From Loxodes magnus (lineage: Eukaryota > Ciliophora > Karyorelictea > Loxodida > Loxodidae), in the NCBI GenBank assembly GCA_946699065.1, contig CAMPDV010001244.1, positions 62,001 through 126,000 of the forward strand: a stretch of DNA of 64,000 nt, in the 5' to 3' direction. Below are positions 38,510 through 50,649 of this stretch, piece after piece. Every line of letters begins with the position of its first letter. Position 1 is the stretch's first letter. Position numbers and translations under genes: made by a program. The notes beneath the pieces are model-generated. The model had not been told where the DNA came from. It did no database searches and saw only the letters and a list, made by a program, of their open reading frames with translations.

Positions 38510-39358
38510 ATGGCTTCTAAGAAATAACAGAACTTTGAACAAAACATTTAAACAGGAAAATTCTCTAAAAAATAAAAAAACGAAATAGTTACAATGAGTG
38601 AAAGTGAGAAATATGATTGATATGACGAACATTAACCACTTGGAAATCCAGAACTAAAAAAACTTCTGACACAAACTCAAATAGAAATATTATCTAAGTC
38701 ATTAAAAGAGTTTATGTTTAAAAATAGATACCTCACTAATAAAGTAGAAAAATTAGAAAAACTAATAACGTCTTTACTTGAGAAACAATATTAATAATCA
38801 TAAGAAATAGAAGACAAACTGGAACAAAGAATTCTTTAAATTTAATAATAAATTCAGGTTACGCCATTTTCGATTTAACAGAATTAATCAGATCCTATGG
38901 AAATAGAAAATGAAGCCTCAAATTAAAATAAACAGTAAACGTTTATTTAAAATAAGTAGTAAATTTAAATTAAATAAGTGTTACAGGAATAATAGTTTAA
39001 AAGAAGAATAAAATGCTACGTGTGCAATAAATAACACCAATGAAAATACTGCTACTAACTAAGCGAAATTTAAAGAAAGAATAAATAAGATATTTTTAGA
39101 AAACTATTTAGGATATATCCAACATAAAGCGGAAACATTTATAGAAAAAAATTCTTTAATTCAAATCTTAATCCTTGGAGAAATAATTAGGAACGCTAAG
39201 TGCAAGACCAAAACTATTCAGAATATTAAAGGATGGTGCGCTAATGAAGTGCTACACCGCCTAACTAAGCCTAGTAGAAATTAAAGATAAACTAATGGAG
39301 ACAAGCCGATAGAATAGGTCAGATGGCTGACTACTAAGACTTTAACAAAGCTTTTTAA
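38510..39358 (+). CDS. Coiled-coil/CCHC zinc-knuckle protein, complete frame
   Basis: There are 282 codons from ATG 38510 to TAA 39356 with no frameshift. After MASKKQQNFEQNIQTGKFSK comes a coiled coil (about residues 55-105: NKVEKLEKLITSLLEKQ), a Gln-rich segment, a DPMEIENEAS motif (compare DPMDIE at 12934-13671) and a knuckle, CYVCNKQHQWKYC (C-x2-C-x3-H-x4-C). TGA stands for Trp in YDWYDEH, HQWKYC and RQWSAT, and TGG is used twice near the C-terminus. The last quarter is Gln- and Arg-rich. Nucleic-acid binding is inferred from the knuckle. Its stop lies 8 bases before the inverted-repeat boundary. The codons around 39229-39262 also resemble the SINE tail hairpin. Confidence 0.65.
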
Positions 39359-39466
39359 TTTTTTAACTTTATGTAAAATTAAGTATATGAAAAAAGACAT
39401 CCAACACTTGCCAAAATAAAATCTTTTAGTCAGTCTTTTTAGAAAAAAGGAAAGGCAAAATAAATC

Positions 39467-39990
39467 AATTTAAGTTTTAAAGAGGATGTGGATTAAGTTA
39501 TTTAAATAGATATTTGGTAAGAAAGTCAAATTTATGAGATATTACAACAAATCATATAAGAGTTTGAATCAAATTTTAGATAAATAAAAGTATGGTTGAC
39601 TAAAAAATAAATCTTAGAATTAGATTATTTAACTTATCCTCATCAGATTGAAATAAATTCTTGGTTCTGTAAAGTAAATTATTCACTTATGAATACTCCT
39701 AATAAACATTTTTAAATCTTAGTTCAACTTTGAAAATAAAACAGTTGAAAGATACTTAGAACGAGTAAACATTCAAGATTTGAAGATTAAGTTCCTGGTT
39801 ATTAAAAGAATTAAATTATTTAAAAGATTTCAACATCTAAAAAAATCCAATCTATTAGCAATAATCGATTGCAGAAATAGTTCTATGAGGCAATCCAGGT
39901 ATAGGTGCTCAAAATAAAAAGAATCTGTACGATTAAGAATAAAAATATCAACAAAGTAAGCTAGAAAAATCAAAAAAAGTTTGAAAAATC
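39467..39990 (+). CDS. Hypothetical gene, right-arm copy (frameshifted)
   Basis: Reading Gln at TAA/TAG, one frame gives DVDQVIQIDIWQESQIYEIL, then LELDYLTYPHQIEINSWF and NTPNKHFQILVQL. About position 39730 the likely frame changes and continues RYLERVNIQDLKIKFLV and NNRLQKQFYEAIQV. The composition is protein-like, but no domain was identified. An intron or a frameshift may separate the blocks. The inverted copy is at 5120-5690. Confidence 0.4.
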
Positions 39991-40767
39991 AAAACTTTGA
40001 TAAGCTGAATGGCACTATAACTTTTTTAAGTATAATTATTTAAAATATCATAAAATAAGCAATGTTTAGTCTTTTAAAGTTAAAATGCAAGCAATTTTTT
40101 TAATTAGGAGATAATTAGAATTAACAAAGAGCAAATTTAAAAGCCAGTGCTGAATCTGCAAATTTTCTAGAAGATTATCTTATTAAAATCTTAAAATTTG
40201 AATTTTAAACTTACTAGCAAAAAGATGATATTTGAAACGAAGGAGTGCTATATGGGTAATTTTAGTTAAATGGTGTTTAAAAAGGTAAAAATTTAAGAAT
40301 TTAAAAATTTAAAAGAAGAAATTGCAACATTTATTTATATGATACGTTAAATCCATAGCTTCATTTATACATAAAAAATAACTAAGAGATTTATTAATTT
40401 GCTTAAGTTTAAAATTATTATAATTATATTTCTTTTTGTAAAGAAGAAGGGATTTTAAAAAGTTAATTAGCAATCAATTATAAAGCACAAAAATCTCTTA
40501 TAATGAAGCAAAATCAAGTTGCAACTCCAAAATATTATAATTTCTTTAGGACATTATCTAAGAGAATTGCTAATATCGATTTTTCTTAATACAAGCTTTT
40601 AATTATATAATCAAAGTCTAATTTAAATGGGATAACAAGCAAATGTTTTATAGACGAAACTTGTTTTGCTATAAAATTATTATTTATGATTGAGTTAACA
40701 ATTTCTTTGCATAGAACTAGATTAAATAATTCCTTTATAATAAATTTAATTTAATTTAATTTTTAAA

Positions 40768-41487
40768 TTACTCCTGAAAACTCTCACGAATTTCTTTAAG
40801 CGATTTCTTTTGGTTTCCATTCTCATCAAAATTTCCTTCATCAAGCCAAACCTCAAAGGATTTTTTAACCCTTGGCCATTCTTTATCAATAATAGAAAAC
40901 CAGGCAGTATCTCGTGATCTTTCCTTGTAAACCACAGCTTATCTGAAAATGCCTTCGAATTTGAAGCCAAGTCTAATTGCTGCTGCTTTTGAAGGTTTAT
41001 TAAGACTATCACATTTTCATTCGTACCGTCTATATCCAAGTTCATCGAAAGCTCTTTACATAAGTAAATATTGAGATTCTGTTGCAGCTCTTGTCTACTG
41101 CAATATTTTAGTGAAAAGAATATGACCAACTTCAATCACGCCAAAATTTACATCTATTCGTAGATAGGACATTACACCAACAGCACGTCCACTTTTCAAA
41201 TCGATTACTGCATGGTAAAGTGGGTCATTACTTTAAGAGCACTATTAAACGAAAGAAATATATTCTTATTTATCATGAAAAGGTCCAGAAAAAAGATAAG
41301 TGAAGTTTTTATCGTCGGGAGATTGATGTATTGCATCATAAAGATCTGATGCATGATCCACCGATAGAGGTTCAATCCTGCAATAACGACCTGTTAGAGC
41401 ACTTCGTGGTGGCCACTACCGTGGAGTCCATCCTGGTACGTCTTCCCCTATAGGTTGACCATATTAATTTAATCTCTAAGCTATCAT
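40768..41487 (-). CDS. GNAT-family N-acetyltransferase, right-arm copy
   Basis: This inverted twin of 3640-4359 has the same length (240 codons with TAA) and the same TGA at the conserved Trp. Two amino-acid differences were seen: Leu to Ile in the LLQQTR segment and Glu to Lys in NEPSKAAA (here NKPSK). The acetyl-CoA-binding region and the [14 protein letters not shown] end are unchanged. Intact frames in both arms suggest recent duplication, gene conversion or selection. ATG is at 41487 and TAA at 40768. Confidence 0.85.
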
Positions 41488-41986
41488 GTTAATTTTTAAG
41501 ATTATAAACTAAATATACCAAAGTTAAAATATATCAAGTTTATATATTCGTTATAATATCTAAACAAGGTCTTATCTAATAAAAACGATATATTAAGCTA
41601 TTTATTTTTTGAAAAAAAAATTTACATTATATAAAACAAATGGAAACTCTATTTCTTCTTTTTGAAGTAGTCGAAATATTAAAAACTTATCAAGAAAAAT
41701 TATAAAAAACTTAATTAAAAGTTTAAACTTTTAACTAAAAATAAATAAATTAATCTTAAGAAATTTTAGAAAAAATAAAAATAATAAATAGAAATTGCAT
41801 TAAAGCTAATTAACTTTATAACCATATCTTTATAGAACTAAAATTAAAATTAGCTATTGTACCTAAATATAAAAACATAATAAAATGTTTTGTATTTATT
41901 TTACAAAAATTATAAAATTTATTTTTTAGTAAAAGAAATAAAAAATTTAAATCGTCTCAATAAATTTGCTAAAATTAAAAAATTTA

Positions 41987-42407
41987 ATAAATAAATAAAA
42001 ATTATTATAGAGCGTGTAGCACCTCGATGGCGCGCAGCTCTTTCAATATTAATATTTAATATTTAAAAATGTTCTCATGATTCTTGTTAAATTCTAGAGG
42101 TCCGATGAGTTATGTCAGCTTCTAAAAATGGGGAATCTTCCTATTAAAAATTATTCTAAAATCTTGAGTCAAATGCTTCAGTCTTCATGAATAAGGTCCA
42201 AGTAAGAGATAGTTATTAAGTCGGTAATTAGAAGGCCTGTCAGTCAAACTTTCATACTGCTAGGGAGAACCCTTGGGGTAAGTTAGGTACGTATCAACAG
42301 AGCTTATACACCCTTCCCCGTGGTGGCATCTAGTGCGAGATTACTCGCAATGCAGTATACATTGCACCAGATCACCTACTAGTTTGACTGACGCGGCCGA
42401 CATCCAT
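41987..42407 (-). mobile_element. SINE-like family A, copy 4 (right-arm counterpart of copy 1)
   Basis: This is the reverse counterpart of 2719-3142. The hairpin is at 42009-42041 and the tail (AATAAATAAATAAAAATT) precedes it. Against copy 1 it shows clearly more substitutions than the flanking arm sequence does. Confidence 0.85.
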
Positions 42408-42599
42408 TTTTTTAGATAATATAATAATTATAGAATAAATCTCTAGTAAAAGTACACATTAAAAGAATAAAAAATCTTCTTGCTATATTTTAAAATTTTT
42501 AAACTGGAGAAATAGATTAAAAATAGTAATTTGAAAAAATTTATCTATTAAAATTTTATTTAACGGATAAAATAAAAGGAAATCGTAATATGAAAAATA

Positions 42600-43330
42600 C
42601 ATTTAGATGTAAGTTTAGGAATAAGTTTATCAAATGCACATAAGTTCAATCTAAAAGAAAATTCAAAAAATCTTTTTAATACAAATCTTATAAAAAACCT
42701 CTAGCATTTAAAAATTACTTAGCAAAACTAATATTATTTAAAGACAAGCAGTTTGATAAAAAATAACCATTACAGCTGTATTTAATTGATTAAGTTTCAA
42801 ACTCCTTTCTTATACTTTCATACGAAAAAATAAATTCAATTCCGACTAAAAATATAAGATAGAACATAACTGAGTCAAAAACCAAAATGAATTAATAAAG
42901 ATTTCGTCATAAGACTAATTATGTCAAAAGATTAATTTTCTTTAATTTAAAAATAAAATTATTCTAACACTCTTAAAGATGTTTTAAAATGCAAAGAATT
43001 GTCTTATTTCTCGAAGATTTAGTGAAATAAAAATTAAATTTTCTTTAAATCGCTTTGGATGTGATTAATGTGGTTAACAGATTTAATTATTAAGAGGATA
43101 TAAAATAAGAAAAAGAATCTCGTCAGATCAAATCTTAATTTTTATGACTGAAACAATGAATGAGTCAATTATAATAAAAATTAAAATATTAATTTATAAT
43201 TTCAGGACTTTTATAAGCAAAATAAAGCATTTTCTTATTAAACAAATATATTATATATTAAACTAGTAAAAATATAAGGAGTAAACTACTCACAGTCTCA
43301 AATAAGTTTCATTAAGCTTGGTTCAAATAT
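42600..43330 (+). other. Weakly coding-like stretch, right-arm copy
   Basis: Read with Gln at TAA/TAG this gives segments such as LAKLILFKDKQFDKKQPLQL and LNFLQIALDVINVVNRFN with few TGA. No domain is recognised. The counterpart is at 1990-2540. Confidence 0.2.
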
Positions 43331-43890
43331 AATATTATAAATTAATTAGATATCATTTTTATTAAATTAATTAATTAATATTTAATGATAAAATTAAAAC
43401 TTTAAAAAATATAAAATAAATAAATAAATCTCCTTTCATATTAAAATTTATATATAATTAAAATTAACGAAATAATTTACAATTCCTAAATCTTATCATT
43501 TTTCCATTTTTTATTTTTAAAAAGCTTATACAAGTTTAATTAAAATGATTTTTAAATTCTGGTTGTTATCATTAATACCATATAATATGATTTTTTTAAT
43601 ATAACTTGCTGTATATCATCTTATTATATTTTTTGCTATATTTTAAGTTTAAAACTTTTTGATTAATATTTGAATATTATTTTATTATAATTTACTTCGC
43701 ACTAATTAAAATTATTTAAATAATATAAATATATTAAATTTACTATAAACAAATTTAAGTAAAAATAGTATTATAACTTAAAGCTATATTTAAAAAATGT
43801 TGTTCTTAATTTTATCTGAAATCCTCTATTTTCAACACAACAATATATTGACTAGAATAATAAACTTAATTTAGTTCTTTTATAATTATT

Positions 43891-44235
43891 ATTTCAAAAT
43901 TATCATTTTTTTTATTTCAACTAAAAAAGTTTTTGGACCGGAAACTCCTTTCCGATTGCACAACCCGACACTCTCTTTTTATGGAATAACGAAGATATCC
44001 TGTTGTGCTCCAGGCACAACTGCTAGGGAGCTCAATCGCTATGAGCAGCCAGGCTTCAAGCCCCTACCAAGAGCGGATAATCTCAAAGACAGTGTTCACT
44101 TCAGAAAATGACTCTGACCAGGGACTTTCTTAGCGACAGGAAAGGAACTTGTTCCTAGCCATAAAACCAGAAAGTGTTGTCACGAAGGTCATTCTCAGCT
44201 CCCACCATCTTTTCAATTATTTCAAAATTATCATT
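43891..44235 (-). mobile_element. SINE-like family D, copy 3, with target-site duplication
   Basis: The element at 43908-44218 is bracketed by the perfect 17-bp repeat ATTTCAAAATTATCATT (43891-43907 and 44219-44235). The hairpin CGGAAA/TTTCCG and the A-rich 3' end (T-rich on this strand) are intact. It forms the inner edge of the segment missing from the left arm. Confidence 0.9.
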
Positions 44236-44989
44236 AAGAAATATTAATTATTAATGCTAATTATCATTAAAATAAACTGTTATGCTCATTTATTTTTTAA
44301 TTTTTGCATATATTAAAATTAATTATTAGTAAATAAATTTTAGAAATTTTAAATTGTATAAATAATTAATAAAATTTAATTAAAATTACTTATATAACTT
44401 TTTTGCTTATTTAAGCAAATATTATAAATAAGATTTTAAGTAAACTTCGCTAATACTTAAATTTAAAAAATGATTAAGGCAAATAAAAATTAAAAAATCT
44501 TTGAAAATAAAATTAAAGAATTGAAAATAAATTTTTAGTTAAAGATGAATATAATTTTTTAAATTAAGATAAATTAATTTCTTATATTTCTGTCTTGTTA
44601 AATTATATTAGAGATGTTACTATATAAATTAAAACAAATAAATTTTGCTTTCCACAGGTTAGATATGTAAAAAAAATTTGGAAATTAATCTTTTTTTAAC
44701 TTTTGTTTTTTTAATTAAATTTGTTTATTTAGAACTTATATACCTTACAAAAATTTTAAATCATTCATATAAAAAATTGAGTAATAAAAATTTGCTTTGT
44801 GAGTATAATAAATATATCTATATCATTTTTTCCATTATAAAAATAATTCCTAATTAAAGTGAAATTTATTAACTATCTAATTTAAATTATTTTTGATGGC
44901 ATTAGTAAATTAAACTCCTGCTTTGTTTATATACTTTTAATAAGTTGATATAAGGTAGAATAAAATTAATAATATGCTTAAATTTTATT

Positions 44990-45950
44990 TTTTAAATATC
45001 GTATAAATTTATCATGTCAATTATTAATAATCGATCTATTCCCACTTTCCATTATTCAAATCGTAGTTGAATAATTCACTGCATTCGTCGTACTAGAATA
45101 TAATATTTTTGCTGAAAACGGGCTGAGTTAAGCAATAGTTACTTTAAGGAATTTTTTCCCCGAACTTTTTGATTGTTTTAAAGTCAAATATAAGTGTAAG
45201 AATTAATTTATATTTATTTCCGTATACAATAAAAGATTTTAACTAATCAATAAAAATTGCTGATGCTTTAGTCTTATCATCCAGTTTTTTTTATTTTCAT
45301 ATCTTTAATTTTGAATGGAGTCATAAAATTAAATTATGTCCTACTTAGCTCTTTATTGAAAATTATATCCTCCAAACACTTAAACTTTTTAATCGCTCAA
45401 ATCACATCTGAAGATACTTATAGCTTTGAAAATTGATTTTATTTCAATCAAATTTTTTATTTTAAATGATATATCTCACATTAAGTAGCATCTTTGTTAC
45501 TTTCAGCTTAACCAGAATCAATATAAATTAAAGTTTTTTGATCGTAGCAAGTTCGATACCAATTTCTTTTATATAACATTTAGTACTCTTTTATTTATTA
45601 ATTTTGGCCATAAAACGTGAATCTTCTTTGGTTTAAAATTTTTCCGCCACTAAAGAGCAGAATTTCATTTGAGATCTATTCGACACTCACAAAGTCATTC
45701 ATATCGGATATAATTTCTTAATAATCTCATTCATTTTTTACTATATTATAGGTTATTTTTTAGTTAGAATATATCACAAGTGTTTAAATATTTCTGAAAT
45801 ATGGAAAAACTTTCAGAATTGAACAAAATCGTATTTAACAACTCCAATTCCAAATTTTCCAAACAATCTTTAGTAATTTTAGTTATTCGACTGTCTAAAA
45901 AGTTTTCTAACTAACAAAAGCTTTATAAGCAGCTTCTTATAAATATCCAT
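44990..45950 (-). pseudogene. Kelch-repeat-like protein, frameshifted
   Basis: From ATG 45950 the minus strand starts MDIYKKLLIKLLLVRKLF. A different frame from about 45670 contains a Kelch-type series: EILLFSGGK, then RNWYRTCYD, LIYIDSGQAES, CEIYHLKQKI-W-LKQNQFSKL. The end returns to the first frame with LFNYDLNNGKWEQI. The Y-I-x-S-G and W-containing blade strands fit Kelch repeats, which form beta-propeller binding domains. The blade Trp in HLKQKI-W is TGA. Frame changes mean introns or decay. The gene lies wholly inside the segment lost from the left arm. No BTB domain was recognised. Confidence 0.5.
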
Positions 45951-46813
45951 TTTTTCTATTATATGAAAAATTTACAATAAAATTGATATATTTAAATGAT
46001 TAGCAACTTACTAAGAAATAAATTAAAAAAAGGAAAGTTATTTCAAATCAAATTACTTTAGAAATTGAATATAAAAAAAGAGGAACTTTAAAAAATCAAC
46101 TTAATTAAAAAGAATTTTTATCTTTAAAATTATAAACTCTTATAAATTAAAAAAAACATTAGTAAAAATTTAATTTTAATCCTTTAGTTTCCATTCTATT
46201 TCTTAATATTCTCTTTTTAATAAATTCATATTTCTTCATATTGAGAATTTTAGCTCTTCTATCTTAAAATAAAGGCCTGCAAAATAAACAAAAAAATTAT
46301 CTTTCATAATGTTCATCAAATTTTTATTTTTTTAATATATCTCGAAACTATTTTTAAAACTTTTTGAAGTCACAAGCAGATTAAACTAAATATGCAGCTA
46401 ATTAATTAAAAATAATTAATGATTAAATTAAGTTTTAAACAAAAGTATATAAAATAAGAAAGTAAAAATGCAGAAATCTGCTATTTTTATAGCTTTATTA
46501 ATTTTGTTTATAGTTTCATTAAAATAAAAATATTAAAATAAAAAAAAGAAAAAAGTAAGTTTAAAAATAATTTAAAATATAGAAAGATAATTTAAGTAGA
46601 TAGACATTTTAGATGCTTTTATTTTATTCTAATTCCTTTATATTTATAAAATTAAAATTGTATTTAAAGTTAAATTAAACAATATGCTATTAATTATAAG
46701 ATTGAAGCTGATAAAAAACTCAAAGTCATGTGATTAAATGAAAAAATGTATGCAAAAGTATGAAGAAACGATTAAAAATTAAGGGGAAAAATCAGAAAAT
46801 TAATGAATAGCAT

Positions 46814-47153
46814 AGAAGATTAAAATTATTTAGTTTCAACTAAAAGAGTTTTAGGACTGGAAACTCCTTTCCGATTGCACGACCCGACACTCTCTTTTTA
46901 TGGAATAACGAAGATATCCTGTTGTGCTCCAGGCACAACTGCTAGGGAGCTCAATCGCTATGAGCAGCCAGGCTTCAAGCCCCTACCAAGAGCGGATAAT
47001 CTCAAAGACAGTGTTCACTTCAGAAAATGACTCTGATCAGGGACTTTCTCAGCGACAGAAAAAGAAATTATTCCTAGCCATAAAACCAAAAAATGTGGTC
47101 ACGAAGGTCATTCTCAGCTACAACCATCTTTTCAATTATTAGAAGATTAAAAT
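46814..47153 (-). mobile_element. SINE-like family D, copy 4, with target-site duplication
   Basis: The element at 46827-47140 is bracketed by the 13-bp repeat AGAAGATTAAAAT (46814-46826 and 47141-47153). It is in the same orientation as copy 3, 2.9 kb away, which allows deletion of the intervening DNA by recombination. Confidence 0.9.
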
Positions 47154-47363
47154 AATGAATTATTACTATTTCGTTGTTAGCTAATCTAAAATAACATAGT
47201 AATAGAATAGTAATTATTTTAATAGACACTATCAATTTTTAATCAAGAACATAAAATGGCTATAGAAAATGAATAAGTTAAATTAATTTATCAAAAATAA
47301 AACAAATGTAAATACTAATTTAAGATTTTTAAAAAAGAATACATTTTCTAGAACAAAAATATA

Positions 47364-48150
47364 ATGGAAAATATAAAGAAAAATTAAATCTTAAGCTGCT
47401 ATTATTGCAAGTAAGTGAATCATATATTACGAAAAATGCCGAACCTGAAAAAAACTAATTTAAAGAGAACAGCAAAGAAAGTGAAGGACATTAATTATCT
47501 ATAAATAACTGAGCAAGGAGTCTATAAATAGAAATATCTATCAAGAACTGAAGATATTTATTGTGGTAAACTACTACATTCGTGTAAAAAAATGGAAAAA
47601 AATACTTAGTCGAAAACCCATGTGAAGATAAATCATTAACATGTAAATATATTATTATTATTATTATATATAAAAGATAGCATCAAAGAAATAACAGACC
47701 TCTACAACAAATCTAATAACTATTAGCAGAATGCGGTTAACGATCTCTACCTTCTTTGGATGAAGACTCAAAATCTAACAAAGACTATTAGTGATTTTAT
47801 CTACGAACTTAAAACCTGATTAGCACTATTGAGTTGTTAAAACCTGAAAATTTAATTTTAAAATGGAAGTTAGCTTTTTATAAGGTTTGTAGCAAATTTT
47901 AAGGAAGAATTGCATAGACGGAATCGATTATATAAGAAATTTAAAATTCCAGAAAGACTAAGCTAGAGCAGCTCTAATAGCTCAGCAACCCAATGAAGAT
48001 ACAACAATAACTACCAATATAAGAGATTCCTATCAAAAAATAATATTGTAATATTGCAAGTAAAAGGCCAAATATACCGATTTATTACTTATTTAAATAA
48101 AAATAAAAGAGAATAATAGGAAAATAAGGGTAATATATATTTAGAATATA
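47364..48150 (+). pseudogene. Zinc-knuckle/coiled-coil gene fragment, right-arm copy
   Basis: ATG 47364 gives MENIKKNQILSCYYCKQVNH, a C-x2-C-x4-H knuckle whose last Cys is Met. A second Cys/His cluster follows (IYCGKLLHSCKKM), then a coil (AVNDLYLLWMKTQNLTKTIS). After about 47850 another frame reads FQKDQARAALIAQQPNEDTT. It resembles the other knuckle proteins, but here the knuckle precedes the coil. The homologues are at 1-684 (inverted) and 15285-15680. Confidence 0.45.
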
Positions 48151-48164
48151 TTGTACAGTGAAAG

Positions 48165-48420
48165 CTAATTCTATAGGAAAAAATACTCCAATAAACGAAA
48201 AAACTCTCAATTTCTAATGATCAGTGAATAAATTCAACAAAAATGATTGGGATTTAATCTATCGAAAAAATAAAGAAAAATAATCTTAAAATCATCAAGA
48301 CTCTTTATATTGAAGATCTAAACAAATTTGAGATGAACACTTATTTCAAAACAATAAACATATATGTGGTAAACCAAATAAAGGTGACACCACAATAATA
48401 AATTATGTTTTTTTATTATT
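48165..48420. repeat. Diverged relative of the 2.2-kb tandem unit
   Basis: Blocks such as TATAGGAAAAAATACT, TTGGGATTT and AATCTTAAAAT-x-GTCAAGA recur in order with 26685-26925 and 28908-29140. One plus-strand reading gives HQDSLYWRSKQIWDEHLF and HICGKPNKGDTT, so the shared block may be an old exon. Confidence 0.5.
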
Positions 48421-49581
48421 TATTTAGATAAACTTTATAGGGCATATTTAAAATTGTATGAAATAAAGGAAAATATTCTTCAAGTTATACTACTTTATTA
48501 AATAACTTTTTTATATGTTAATAAACTAATTAGAAATCCTAATAATTCTAGTTAGCCCAATTATATTACATTTTTATTATATTTTAACATAAAAAACCAT
48601 AAAATCCAATTTTATTTATATCTAACTTTTCAAAATTATTTTTATCTTAATAAACAAGAAATTTACGAGTGCTTTTTCTTTTTTTTTAGTTTTAAAATTA
48701 AATTAATTCAGATTATACCCTATTTTGATCTTAAATTCTAAAATAGCAAAATAAACTTTAATGTCTTTATTGGATTTGAAATAATAAAAGCATTAAATTA
48801 TAATAAAATTATCTAATTCTCAAAATTTTGAATTCTTAAGAAAATGGTTTGAAAACACTTAAATATTTAATTTTTATTTCCTCAATGATCAATAAAAATA
48901 AATTGAAATCAAAGAAAACTATATTAATATCAAATAAATATACCAATCAATTTTATATGATTGTTTAATTATACAGTTTAGTAAATTAAAGAACATAATA
49001 AGCTTATAATCTATCATATTACATGAATGTTCAGAAATAATAACTCAAAAAATTTATAAAAAAATGCAAAATAATTTTCAGTAGATTTCTTATCATTTTA
49101 AGTTAATAATATATTAATTTTTTTAAACAAATTTTCTATAATTTAAGAACATAAAATTTTCAATTACTATTTAAGTTTTTTAATAACAGTGAAAAATGTA
49201 CTTATTTACTAAATTTCCTTAGATGAAAGATATTTAATGATCATAATAGATATAAAATGTTTATAAGTTATTTTTTATAAAAAAATGATTAAATTATTAT
49301 GAAATCTAAACTGATATTAATATATCAAATAACTAAAAAATATTATGATTGAGTTGATTATAATTTTACCTTCTTTTATAGATTGTAAAAAATCTATTTT
49401 TAATAATTTATATGAATTTTAGCTTTTCAAATTATATTTGAATAAGAGTTAAAATATTTTTTTTATTAGATAAATTTACTAAAATTTTTAAATATTATAT
49501 TATATAATATAAAATGGTGTCTGAGACACAATAAACATCTATTACGAATATCTTAAAAAATAAGTGTAAATAATCAAGATT
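48421..49581. other. AT-rich spacer
   Basis: No gene or repeat was recognised. Confidence 0.4.
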
Positions 49582-49889
49582 AGAGTGCGTAGCCCTTCAA
49601 TGCCACACAGCTCTTTAATAAAGATTTTTAAAGTTAAAAAAATCTGAAGTTTTCCACAGTGCTAGCATCCTTTGTGAATTTCGTCTTCTATAGGGCGTGA
49701 TTGAACGCTTCAAAAGAGATCTTAGTATCCGGCATCTTTCATCTATAACGTTACTTGATGCCTCTTTAATCTTTGTCTTCTCTCTTGGCTTCATCCAAGA
49801 TTCTTGTTCGATTCTTCGCCCTTGGGTACTTCCTGGTACCATATCTTAAGTTGATGTCATATTGAGGGTTGCTTCTCCCTATTTATTTA
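49582..49889 (-). mobile_element. SINE-like family C, copy 4
   Basis: The reverse strand shows AAATAGGGAGAAGCAACCC at the 5' end and the body blocks GAAAGATGCCGGATACT and AAAGGATGCTAGCACTG. The 3' hairpin is at 49582-49614, but the TTTA tail is very short. The 75-codon standard ORF inside is not conserved in frame in the other C copies. Confidence 0.8.
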
Positions 49890-50049
49890 TATTATAAAAC
49901 ATTCAGGCCAAATAAGAATCAGATTAATAATAATAAAACTAATTTAAGAGTTTTTTAGATCTGTACATGAAGAATATCAAATCTATAATAATAATTAAGG
50001 AAACAAAGATTAAAAATTGAAAAATACAATACTATATAAATAGACGAAG

Positions 50050-50640
50050 AGGAAAAAATTAAATTTACTTATATAGAGTAGGCTATCAGCAAGATCTAAT
50101 TTCAAATGCGACAAAATTAGAAGAAATCAACAAATGTTTTAACTTTTTTTGATATTCTAATATTAAAATTAAATGAATTCTAGGAAAACAGAGATTATAA
50201 TAGGAAGCTATTTAAAAGACCTAAGAATGATAATAATGATGTGTACTATTAACATAGAACAAAAATTTTTAATAAGACATAAAAAAGAATAAATTATTAT
50301 ATATTAAAAATTAACACTTTTACAACAGATACTGATGAAGAAACTATATTTGAAAAATTCATAAAAAAGGCATATCAAGAATTCTATTTTTAATATGACC
50401 AACTTAATCAGACTTAATATACAGGATAAAAAAGCTATAATAGTAAATTTAGCAATTTTTGTAAATAATTTTTAGAGGAATAGACTCAGCTGTAAAATCC
50501 AATTTATAAATAAGGATGGTAGATTAAAGAAATTCTAAACTATCTTTTGTACAAGAGAAGAAATTTTCAAGATTACATTATTTAAAAGCTAACTTTTGAA
50601 CTATTAACTCCTTTTAACTTTTTATAATTTAAAAAATATA
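50050..50640 (+). CDS. Hypothetical gene, two frames
   Basis: One frame (50090-50250) reads QDLISNATKLEEINKCFNFF. A second (about 50310-50625) reads TTDTDEETIFEKFIKKAYQE, then QKSYNSKFSNFCKQFLEEQ and QIKEILNYLLYKRRNFQDYI before turning into AT-rich sequence. The second block is convincing protein with no TGA. No family was recognised. A frameshift or intron near 50300 would join them. Confidence 0.45.
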
Positions 50641-50649
50641 TTTAAAAGA

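Larger units (their letters stand above)
39366..48133. repeat. Right arm of giant inverted repeat
   Basis: This is the reverse complement of 1-5758, with two extra segments: the roughly 2.9 kb between D copies (43908-46826 in effect) and about 82 bp near 47860-47945. The inner boundary at about 39366 lies directly behind the zinc-knuckle gene. The outer boundary is at or beyond 48133, where the left arm leaves the window. Confidence 0.95.

Noticed and set aside
46924..47142. 72-codon ORF, also at 905-1123
   Set aside because: It lies inside SINE family D, is not open in the other D copies and has no known domain.
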